NCBI RefSeq assembly: GCF_963678635.1
Contig: NC_087068.1
Coordinates: 4,156,001-4,220,000, forward strand
Origin: Symsagittifera roscoffensis
Lineage: Eukaryota > Xenacoelomorpha > Acoela > Convolutidae
Length of the DNA: 64,000 bases
Reading direction: 5' to 3'
Of this stretch, positions 11,201 through 18,232 are shown in pieces (the stretch's first letter is position 1; each line of letters begins with the position of its first letter). The notes under the pieces are model-generated. The model searched no databases, was not told where the DNA came from, and saw only the letters and a program-made list of their open reading frames with translations. A program made the translations under genes and the position numbers.

Positions 11201-11689
11201 TTGAGCATGAAACTTAATGTTATCTCTGGTCAGAGGTTCGGTATGGCAGCGCAAGGAAGTAAAATACAGTCGATAATCTCGGTGGCAGGGCATCAGGTAA
11301 TCAGAAATCTGAGTGAACCGTCTGAGTTCACTTTGATGCATTTGGACACATATGCAGACTATCTGAGGCAGATGGAGCCACGCACCGAGTCGAGGGCTGT
11401 GAGGGCACTACTGACCACGGGTGGCCCTCGCATGAAGAAACTTCATGGACGCTACCTAGAAGTCTATGGGCCGTATCAAGTGATGCTGAACGTGGATGGG
11501 ATCAGTATCTACACCAGGACTTATGTAACAACAGATGATGACCAAATAGGGCAGATCTATTTGGGTGAAGAGGAACTCAAAGTCCGCAGGATAGGCCATG
11601 ACGCCATGATGGAACAAGACGCGGTACACATTGGATATGAAGCAGATGTGACAGCACACCTGCTCGACACCAACGGAACAAAAATCTGA
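8228..11689 (+). CDS. Gag (1153 aa) ending at an in-frame TGA within the protease region
   Basis: The structural protein of the element, packaging its RNA. The ATG at 8228 is the first of a long open frame. Residues about 305-430 are strongly predicted coiled coil by eye (many E/R/L heptads). Residues about 590-770 resemble a Ty3/gypsy capsid (retrotrans_gag) region. Two canonical CX2CX4HX4C knuckles lie at C801-C814 and C853-C866. The N-terminal 300 residues are charged and low complexity. The frame stops at TGA 11687-11689, but the same frame continues open into the retropepsin DTG motif seven codons later, so Gag and Pol are one frame here. At 1153 aa it is much longer than typical gypsy Gag (300-500 aa). 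Confidence 0.9.
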   Translation: MSLDKSRIPKRGNSSRKIIPEKQRKTMTDPFVDWIKRSRSDKEETVSGRMVETRSQKTSEERRELLEVEVNTDHTMNDNQGVDGLEGRGRRLASESTPVEQGHDFATSTGTLDREEMSKLSDISTEVTATRRSPTDNTMMASGTGKQTTSSSFSERMKNIFGNIFPFSMGGGAGNDGESQEEEDEEEQGDFGSQVSLNSSIQENEAYVGRETGTMDKFGVVTTISKEANTPGQSKDFAIRTSSEPQTGESRTRGLGNALADPEIDNEKTSRQRVKARISTSTKLPGTDRVTPPLVTPLMDNGAALEEALNNIVGSLEEQNEQMSIRMSELERAVHIERESLREEINRNRQEVGRSEKRLKERTDEHMTRNLSRMTREAEQRELRLRADMEKLRIQQEQSLGSLDTKIDAMMERRTQAIMDRLDGLLSSKSGPKEGEPNSGGPSREPRVNFNEHQRRKTYGSTRGRGSSSGYATRGNTAWGPNSRANSTGNRQTSDERPTQGTHATGRSDSGNRGHASPKRSHAGQAGNAHGDSDCRDAPHTEPPTRCEDTQAGHSRDATAMATAFEPLNRSLETFLTRLSRTNERSEKSRRVFKKPRCYKDESDGCIDTWIELMKLHFEEEDLSERQECSALTSNLEGTALNCVMAKKQYQRDTAEKIFEILLNRFGSGVQGHQAMMRFEKRRQREDETIDKFLDDLEMLRRRSQPDESNRRMNLAVASKFIDGVKNDELRTMLATHYTPLSTNAPTPEELRLKSKEYLLLKPPSRSGYYKNNYGNFNNGPANQGNNWYKPRDDMDKRRSCANCSSTDHHVSACPAYKQGMKAIGFSLEDEDASELDHEDFMRGVIAKFGPRCFFCNLEGHFKSDCPQFWDAVADIKHPRHEEALSGVKASKARLLSEAEARRKDKPQELVAKKMQAVTEEAREPEPATAADDFKIDYRAAARDAINRVQQELVTKEIEQKVKLELENEKLQEQLNAFEATEVEEAKAPSSLSMKLNVISGQRFGMAAQGSKIQSIISVAGHQVIRNLSEPSEFTLMHLDTYADYLRQMEPRTESRAVRALLTTGGPRMKKLHGRYLEVYGPYQVMLNVDGISIYTRTYVTTDDDQIGQIYLGEEELKVRRIGHDAMMEQDAVHIGYEADVTAHLLDTNGTKI

Positions 11690-14600
11690 GTCACAGGGCT
11701 TCTGGACACAGGAGCGGTAGTGAGTGTGATGCCGATAAAAACTTGGGAAAGAATGGGCTTCACGCGGGAAGATCTGATTCCAACGAATCTCCGACTGGCT
11801 GCAGCCTATCGAGGAGCTATCTACGTAGCCGGAAGAACACCAATAACGGTCCTCCACATGGGAGGACGGGATCTTTGGATGAGCTTCCTGGTGGTAGAGA
11901 ATCTGGACGACGCCGACCAATTCATCTTGGGCAGAGATTTTGTCAGGAATTTTGACGTGATGATTGACTTGAACAACGGTCTAATACGGATTAGAAACCC
12001 GGACCGAAAGTATGTTAAGAGACCAATTAATAGGATAATAACAGATGAAAATAAGGTACCAGTTTTTTTGGATAGAAAAGTAAAGTTACAACCAGGACAA
12101 GCTGTAGTAGCAATTTTTAGAATGAGAAATTTAAATTCGTTAAGTAATAGCAAACAGGTTTGCTTAGTACCGAATCCAAATAGTCAGAGTTTGGTGATTT
12201 TAGGCCGGAGCTTCTCGGTAACGCGAAACGGACTGTGTGTCAGTGTGTTGTTGAACACACTGGACACCACGGTTTCAATCCAGCGTGGAAAGAAGCTTGG
12301 CTACGCCTTGCCGATGAGGACCGACTATGAGGAGACAGAAAACTCGAAGAAATATAGTGTGGAAGACTGTCCTTATCATGCAAATAAAGATACAATCTTA
12401 AAGAGAATTAATGAATTAAAATCTATTCATAAATTGTTTTCAATGAAATCCGAAACGGACGACGGCTTATCAAGCTGCTCGAATTTTCCGGAACGCCCCT
12501 CGTCATATGAACTAGATTCTGACAAACCGGTTTTGCCAGAAATAGAACATTTGAAAGGAAAAATAGGTGAGGGAGATTTCGAGAAATTGCGGAACCTCCT
12601 AAATCGGAACGCTGATGTATTTTCAAAACACAAGGCGGATATCGGGTGCTGTAATTTCGTCGAACACGAAATCGAACTGGAAGAGGGCGCCGTTCCCCAT
12701 AGGGAAGGCGCAAGGCGAATGACGCCACATAAATCGGAAGCGTGCCGAGCGGAAATAGAAATGTTGCTTGAATACGACATGATAGAACCCTCGAAATCGC
12801 CGTGGGCTTGCGGGGTAGTCATGGCGAAAAAGAAAGGGGGGCAGCTTAGATTTTGTTGCGACTTTCGTTACTTGAACGCGGTAACGATAAAAGATGCGTA
12901 CCCGATACCGCGAATAGACGAGAGCCTATCTAAACTTGGTGATGCCAAGTTCTTCACCACATTGGACTTAGGTTCTGCCTTCTGGCAGGTTCCTTTGCGG
13001 AAAAAGGATAGGGAAAAAACCGGTTTCGCGTGCGAATTGGGGTTGTACCAGTGGAAGAGGATGCCCTTCGGCTTGTGCAGTGCAACAGCAACCTTTCAAA
13101 GGCTGATGGCTCAGGCTTTGACAGGAGTGGCCAAAAAGTACGGGAATCTCTTGATGTGCTACGTGGATGACGTAGTCATAGCGACACCGACCCTGGAGGA
13201 TCACATTGACCGGCTCGATGAGGTCTTCGGATGTATGAAAAGAGCAGGCTTGAAATGCAAACCATCGAAATGTGAAATCCTTAGGGATTCGATCAAGTAC
13301 CTGGGAAGAATGGTGGACAGGCATGGTGTGAGGCCAGATCCAGAAGCAGTAGAGGCTGTGCTGACATGGAAGGCTCCGAGGACGGACACACAACTAATGA
13401 GCTTCCTGGGGTTTGCCAATTTTAACCGTGAATTCATTAAAGGATATGCGGACAAGGTGTACCCAATGCAGAAGCTGATGCGCAACAAAGGGAAAAAGTT
13501 CGAATGGAACGATGAGAAACAGGTTGCATTCGAGAACATAAAGCGGGAACTGTGCGAAGCGCCAGTGCTGGGCATGCCTACAGAAAAGGGCATGTATGTT
13601 CTCGACACAGACGCATCGGTGGTGGCCATCTCAGGAATATTGCATCAAGAGCAAGAATGGAACGGAAGAACAGTTCTCCGTCCCATTGCATACGGCAGCA
13701 AAGTCTTGAGTGACACAGAGATGAAATATGGCGCACCAAAAGCAGAAATGTTTGCAGTAGTCACCTTCGTGGAGAAGTACCGTGCATACTTGGGGAGCGC
13801 TCCCTTCAAGTTACGCGTAGACAACAGAGCGTTATCCTGGTTGAAGACCTACTCGATGGATCAGAGTTATATTGGTAGATGGATAGTAAGACTGGATGGC
13901 TACCATATGATAATCGAACATAGGATGCGTGATAAACACCAGAATGCTGACAGCCTCAGTAAGAAAACTGAGTTCTATGAAAGATTGGAGCAGAAGCAGG
14001 CCAATCAGGCGGAAGTAAAGGAGGGATTCTCGTTTCTGGACAAAGAAACTTATGAAGAGCTTCCCTTAACGAGATGGTTGGATAAATCAGGACATCCAAT
14101 TCCAGGGCACCCTGAGCTACCTGTAGAGAAAGCAGCCGAGATAAAGATCCTGTCCAAGGAGGACCCGGTCCCCTTGGATTTGTTGCTGCGCTCGAACCTG
14201 GTCCAGCAAGAACTCTCTCGCATGAATATAAACAGCCTCTCATTATTGGATAAAACGGTGCAAGTCACACCACAAGTGATGCGGATACTGGGTGGATTGT
14301 TAGAAAGAGAAGTGACCAGAGATGACCCCGAGTGGACAGCAGCAGTGGCATCGCTAACAGTCAGTGAGAAGGTGAAGATCATGCCGTCCAGACGACAGCA
14401 CGAAGAGAACAAGAGGGATTGTAGGACAATAGTTCAGCAACTAGTATCCTCAATACCCCAAGAGATTTTAACCAGTACTTCTTACGGACGGAAAGAACAG
14501 GGGAGCAGCAAGCGAAAGAAAACCGTCACCTTTGTAGACCGGGAAAAAGAGGGTGAAGAGGTAGAACAAAATCTGCTGCAAGACTATTTGTCCGGGGAGA

Positions 14601-14950
14601 AGGATGAGGAGAAAAACCAGCGATCACAAGATCAACACCCGGGACAAGGAAATTTGTCCGGGGAGTCTGAGATAAACGAGGAAATTCCTGATGAGAAACA
14701 GGACCGAGAGAACAAGGTTTTGTCCGGGGAGTTCAGATGGATGCGAAGAAAGCACAGACATGATCTGGAGGAGCGTGCAGTCTCCAGCACAACCTCTTCG
14801 ACAGATGATGATTCCCGAAACTCAGGAATGGACACCTATTCAGACAGGAACTCGAGTTCGGGATCCGAGCTGTCAGAACTGGCGATACACACGCTACTAG
14901 TGGAAACTAGTGGCGAGAGACCTGGACAGAGAGGTGTATCAGGATCCTGA
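11690..14950 (+). CDS. Retropepsin, reverse transcriptase and RNase H (Ty3/gypsy Pol)
   Basis: This 1086-aa open stretch follows Gag in the same frame after TGA. Retropepsin: LLDTGA with the catalytic Asp codon at 11705 and an ILGRDF flap-side motif near 11925. The first ATG (11729) lies after the DTG, so a protein started there would lack the protease active site. RT: LDLGSAF motif near 12964 and YVDD at 13160-13171. RNase H: DTDAS near 13604, AEMFA near 13745, VDN near 13820 and a final NADSLSKK near 13945. The C-terminal 300 residues are charged and hold three LSGE motifs exactly 22 residues apart. The frame ends at TGA 14948-14950, 50 bases into the integrase frame. Replication enzymes act in the cytoplasmic particle. 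Confidence 0.93.
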   Translation, partial: VTGLLDTGAVVSVMPIKTWERMGFTREDLIPTNLRLAAAYRGAIYVAGRTPITVLHMGGRDLWMSFLVVENLDDADQFILGRDFVRNFDVMIDLNNGLIRIRNPDRKYVKRPINRIITDENKVPVFLDRKVKLQPGQAVVAIFRMRNLNSLSNSKQVCLVPNPNSQSLVILGRSFSVTRNGLCVSVLLNTLDTTVSIQRGKKLGYALPMRTDYEETENSKKYSVEDCPYHANKDTILKRINELKSIHKLFSMKSETDDGLSSCSNFPERPSSYELDSDKPVLPEIEHLKGKIGEGDFEKLRNLLNRNADVFSKHKADIGCCNFVEHEIELEEGAVPHREGARRMTPHKSEACRAEIEMLLEYDMIEPSKSPWACGVVMAKKKGGQLRFCCDFRYLNAVTIKDAYPIPRIDESLSKLGDAKFFTTLDLGSAFWQVPLRKKDREKTGFACELGLYQWKRMPFGLCSATATFQRLMAQALTGVAKKYGNLLMCYVDDVVIATPTLEDHIDRLDEVFGCMKRAGLKCKPSKCEILRDSIKYLGRMVDRHGVRPDPEAVEAVLTWKAPRTDTQLMSFLGFANFNREFIKGYADKVYPMQKLMRNKGKKFEWNDEKQVAFENIKRELCEAPVLGMPTEKGMYVLDTDASVVAISGILHQEQEWNGRTVLRPIAYGSKVLSDTEMKYGAPKAEMFAVVTFVEKYRAYLGSAPFKLRVDNRALSWLKTYSMDQSYIGRWIVRLDGYHMIIEHRMRDKHQNADSLSKKTEFYERLEQKQANQAEVKEGFSFLDKETYEELPLTRWLDKSGHPIPGHPELPVEKAAEIKILSKEDPVPLDLLLRSNLVQQELSRMNINSLSLLDKTVQVTPQVMRILGGLLEREVTRDDPEWTAAVASLTVSEKVKIMPSRRQHEENKRDCRTIVQQLVSSIPQEILTSTSYGRKEQGSSKRKKTVTFVDREKEGEEVEQNLLQDYLSGEKDEEKNQRSQDQHPGQGNLSGESEINEEIPDEKQDRENKVLSGEFRWMRRKHRHDLEERAVSSTTSSTDDDSRNSGMDTYSDRNSSSGSELSELAIHTLLVETSGERPGQRGVSGS
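14589..14731 (+). repeat. Three TGTCCGGGGAG motifs at exact 66-bp spacing (PPT-like)
   Basis: Identical 11-mers at 14589-14599, 14655-14665 and 14721-14731 match the one beside the 3' LTR (27797-27807). Each encodes LSGE in the Pol frame. A fourth internal copy is at 17210-17220. The intervening sequence is not clearly repeated, so conservation is focused on the 11-mer. Confidence 0.85.
14896..14913 (+). repeat. 10-bp direct duplication at the Pol/integrase frame change
   Basis: ACTAGTGGAA is followed at once by ACTAGTGG. The period is 10 bases, which alters the frame by one. The Pol and integrase frames differ by exactly this step and overlap only from 14901 to 14950. A duplication slip is thus the simplest reason that integrase is out of frame with RT in this copy. 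Confidence 0.75.
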
Positions 14951-16589
14951 CAGCGATCGCTACCTTATACCAAGCGAAAGAGTCTTTGACAACGCAGCGG
15001 ATGACTTAGAAACAATAGCGGTATCGAAACGTTCGATAAGCCTGTTGCCGCAGAAAGAGGTAGTCAGGACTGACCTTCAGCCATTTGAACAAGAAACACA
15101 ACCGTTGGCGAAGATTTGGTGCGTTAAGATGGAAGAAGACACACATCAGCCCAATGAGATGAATTGTCAAATGAGGGTCATGAAGACATATTTGAAGGCG
15201 AGGTACAGACTCTCGGACCTACTAAGGGCGCAAAGAAATGACCGCATGACAAGTAACCTAAAAAGGTGGATAGAAAACGGTGCACCAGACAAAGGTGACC
15301 TAGAAGAAGACAGCTATAGGATCCTGAGACAATACTTCATGCAGAAGGAGGGGAGATTGTATCTGAACAAGGACGGGATCGTGGCTTGCAAGAGAAGAGA
15401 AGAAGACAAGGTCTTATACAAATATAACGCGATAGTGTTGCCACAACTCTATCAGACAGAACTACTATTCAGGTCGCATGATCAGATGGGCCATCAAGGA
15501 ATCGACAAAGTGTATCAGAGGATCCTGAAGCGCTTTGAGTGGCCTGGAATGAAAAAAGCATGTGAGAAATGGGTAACAGCGTGCCTGTCATGCCAACAGG
15601 TCAAGGATCCAAGGAAATTACGATTTCCTCTACAATCGATTGAGTCGTCTGAATTCAACGAGGTCGTGCAGATAGATCACCAGAAGATATGCATGACAGA
15701 CAGCGGTTATAACCAAGTCTTGGTCATGATAGATCACTTCACGAAGTATGCAGAGGCCGTGCCCTGCATAACTGCCTCGGCGGAAGAGACATGCGACCAC
15801 CTGATCAATACGTGGATAGCAAGACATGGTTGTCCAATGACGTTTCAATCGGACAATGGAACGGCTTTCGTAGGAGAGCTTACGAAAGAGCTTATGAGAC
15901 GCTCACAGGTCGCTCAGGCTCACTCCACGACATACCACCCTCAAACGAATGGTTTAGTGGAAAGACAGAATAGGACGTTAGTGTCGATGCTGAGAGTATA
16001 TTGTTCCAGGTACATGACCGATTGGGACAGATACCTTCCGCAGGTGATGGGAGCTTATAATAGCACGCAACACTCCACCACTGGAGTCAGTCCACACATG
16101 ATGCTAACTGGACACGAAAAGTCTTTACCCTTAACCTTCTTCTACCCAGAATATGAGGGAAAGAAAACGTCCCCACAGGTCTACGTGAGGGATGTGATCA
16201 GACGCCAACAGCAGTTGAACGACTTGTGTAGACGAAACACTCAGCAGGCAAAGGCAAGGCAGAGGAAAAGATTCGACAAGAAAGCAGCTGGTGCAAAGGC
16301 CTACTCGGTGGGAGACTACGTATGGGTATTTCAGAACGTTATACCACCGAAAGGAACAAAGAAGCTTCTAAAAAAGTGGAGGGGACCCTTCATGATTACA
16401 GAGGTGCACCAAGAGGGACGCTTTTATAGACTGAGTACTGGCCGAGCCGCCCACTACGAAAACATCAAGCCACACAATCCATCGACAGAAGACTGGTGTG
16501 TACCTGCAGACATGGAAGAAGGGGATTATCTAATGATGGATCCTGCTTGTGAGGTCAATGAAAAAGGCACCAGGCAGAAGAACGATTGA
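14901..16589 (+). CDS. Integrase with GPF/Y module
   Basis: This 562-aa open frame has no ATG at its start, so it depends on the upstream Pol frame. The HHCC zinc-binding module is HDQMGH near 15476 plus CLSC near 15583. Catalytic D,D-35-E residues are QIDHQ near 15671, QSDNG near 15847 and LVERQN near 15956. A GPF/Y motif (KWRGPF near 16378) follows. It inserts the cDNA into chromosomes and belongs to the Ty3/gypsy integrase family. The frame ends at TGA 16587-16589 and stays open in the same frame to 17831. The first 120 residues before HHCC are an acidic linker. Confidence 0.92.
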   Translation, partial: WKLVARDLDREVYQDPDSDRYLIPSERVFDNAADDLETIAVSKRSISLLPQKEVVRTDLQPFEQETQPLAKIWCVKMEEDTHQPNEMNCQMRVMKTYLKARYRLSDLLRAQRNDRMTSNLKRWIENGAPDKGDLEEDSYRILRQYFMQKEGRLYLNKDGIVACKRREEDKVLYKYNAIVLPQLYQTELLFRSHDQMGHQGIDKVYQRILKRFEWPGMKKACEKWVTACLSCQQVKDPRKLRFPLQSIESSEFNEVVQIDHQKICMTDSGYNQVLVMIDHFTKYAEAVPCITASAEETCDHLINTWIARHGCPMTFQSDNGTAFVGELTKELMRRSQVAQAHSTTYHPQTNGLVERQNRTLVSMLRVYCSRYMTDWDRYLPQVMGAYNSTQHSTTGVSPHMMLTGHEKSLPLTFFYPEYEGKKTSPQVYVRDVIRRQQQLNDLCRRNTQQAKARQRKRFDKKAAGAKAYSVGDYVWVFQNVIPPKGTKKLLKKWRGPFMITEVHQEGRFYRLSTGRAAHYENIKPHNPSTEDWCVPADMEEGDYLMMDPACEVNEKGTRQKND

Positions 16590-17831
16590 AACGAAATCGT
16601 AGAGGATGGTACAGATACACCGCTGGACCTGGATCCAAACGAACAGATCGAAGCGGACGATGAGACCTTACCCTACGCAGAGGAAGATTGGCAGGATCCC
16701 GAACAGACAGAGGTTCCCAAGAACTTGGAACCAGATCTTCCGTTCACGATGCAGACTCGTCGGAAGGACGGGACGAGACCAAGAAAGAAGTACAATCCTT
16801 ACAGTGACGACTTTGTAGTGGATAGGATAGATCTAAAGAAAATAGTGGAGGAAGTAGTGGGTTTAGAGGAAATAACCGTGTCACAAGACATTGACATAGT
16901 CGATGATCACAACGATGAGTGGGTTGACGACTGGTCAAAACCCGAGGTGGAGTTCGACGATGAGCAACAGCAGTCAAATGAACAAGACCTGACGAACCTG
17001 CGCGTCTTAGAGTGGCTGAACGAAATGACATCAGACCCTAAAGAGACCAACGTTACGATTCAATACGTAGATCGTGAAAGCGCGAAATACATTAAGACCG
17101 AACGAGATGATCCTTCCTGGGCTGCCCAGGAAGGACGACTACTCATTCCAGCTTCTAATCTTGACTTAATACCCGGTATGCGATCGACGGGGACGCCGAT
17201 GGATATTTTTGTCCGGGGAGTGGGGGTAGGACTTACCCACACTGAAAACTTGATAATAAAAAAATTGAGAATAGCAAGAGAAACAGGAGACTTAGAAGCA
17301 GAAACAGGTGAAGAACCTAAGAAACCTGACATAGGTAGGGTAGTGGAGTCATATTTTAATTTACCAAATGAATATTCTAGTAACATAATACTAACAGACA
17401 GTGATTTCATACTCACAAACAGAACATGTGCGGTAGCTATCACCGCAGACATGAGTTTTAGGACGGCGCTAGCGGCAGATTTTAAGAGGGAATATAAAAA
17501 CGTGGAATTCCTTTGGAAGGAAAGACCAGGGATAGGGGGAGTAGCAGCCTTACCTCCGGCGGTGTCGCAGATACCGGGAAAGTACTTGTGCTTCTTGGTA
17601 ACGAGGGCGACGGAGAAGCAGCACGTGGACCCAGAAAACCTAGTCTTGTCTTTGACGAGGCTGAGGGACTTCCTTGTGGAAATGGACGTGAAGGAGCTTT
17701 CGCTTCCAGTGTACGATCCAAATAGAGGAAGACTGCATCCTCGGGAATTGTACGCGCTTGTACACGTGATATTCTCTGATACGAACATACAATTATATCT
17801 ACATAAGAAATATTACTTAAGTATAGGCTGA
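16590..17831 (+). CDS. Post-integrase extension with a TARG1/OARD1-like macro domain
   Basis: 413 codons follow integrase in the same frame after a single TGA, with no early ATG, so this reads as the C-terminus of the polyprotein. The first 180 residues are acidic. From about 17350 to the end the pattern of strands and helices resembles macro domains that bind ADP-ribose: CAVAITADM, then an AADFK helix (near 17470), GKYLCFLVT (near 17578), an ENL..SL..L helix (near 17635), KELSLPVYD (near 17691) and a final hydrophobic strand. The closest family in my memory is the short TARG1/OARD1 type. The glycine-rich loop before LDRL and the usual catalytic residues are not evident, so binding or an altered activity is more likely than hydrolysis. 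Domain call is inference. Confidence 0.6.
   Translation, partial: NEIVEDGTDTPLDLDPNEQIEADDETLPYAEEDWQDPEQTEVPKNLEPDLPFTMQTRRKDGTRPRKKYNPYSDDFVVDRIDLKKIVEEVVGLEEITVSQDIDIVDDHNDEWVDDWSKPEVEFDDEQQQSNEQDLTNLRVLEWLNEMTSDPKETNVTIQYVDRESAKYIKTERDDPSWAAQEGRLLIPASNLDLIPGMRSTGTPMDIFVRGVGVGLTHTENLIIKKLRIARETGDLEAETGEEPKKPDIGRVVESYFNLPNEYSSNIILTDSDFILTNRTCAVAITADMSFRTALAADFKREYKNVEFLWKERPGIGGVAALPPAVSQIPGKYLCFLVTRATEKQHVDPENLVLSLTRLRDFLVEMDVKELSLPVYDPNRGRLHPRELYALVHVIFSDTNIQLYLHKKYYLSIG
17210..17220 (+). other. Internal PPT-like 11-mer TGTCCGGGGAG
   Basis: Fourth internal copy of the motif that sits beside the 3' LTR. Here it is read in a different codon phase (coding VRGV rather than LSGE), so protein-level selection does not explain its presence. 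Confidence 0.7.
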
Positions 17832-18232
17832 GTGATGTGCGAGAGGGTGTTAGGCCAAAGGACCAAGTTGCATGTAATATTTGATATGTGTGTTATGTTA
17901 TGTTATGTTATGTGTTAGGTTATTAAGATCATGGGTAAGTAGGGGTTAGTGACCATGAACAACTAGATGACGATCTTGGGAATAGATCCAAAGTTTGGAC
18001 TGTCCAATCTTAGGTCGAATTCCAAAATTTTAGAAACCAATTGATTTTAATAAATTTTAGAATAAATATCTTTTTATCTGAACTGTTTTAAGCAAATTTT
18101 AACGATATATGTTAAGGTGAAACTGACAAGTGTGACAGTCGTGATTCCTTTTCTAGATCCTGATTGATCATTTAATTGCTCACTTGAGTCAAAACTTGAA
18201 ATCGAAATCAAATCAAACTTGGAAAGAACAGT
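17832..18232 (+). other. Spacer between the two coding blocks, with TTATG microsatellite
   Basis: 401 AT-rich bases lie between the macro-like frame and the SGNH protein. TGTTATGTTATGTTATGTTA-type repeats occupy 17890-17916. A polypyrimidine/AG could serve as a splice acceptor for a subgenomic mRNA (for example TTTTAAG near 18090 or TTTTCTAG near 18155), but I cannot choose one. TTGAGTCAA occurs here (about 18184) and also shortly upstream of the Gag start (about 8189). Confidence 0.5.

Noticed and set aside
14901-14950. Programmed +1 frameshift between Pol and integrase
   Set aside because: No known slippery heptamer was seen and the 10-base duplication explains the offset more simply.
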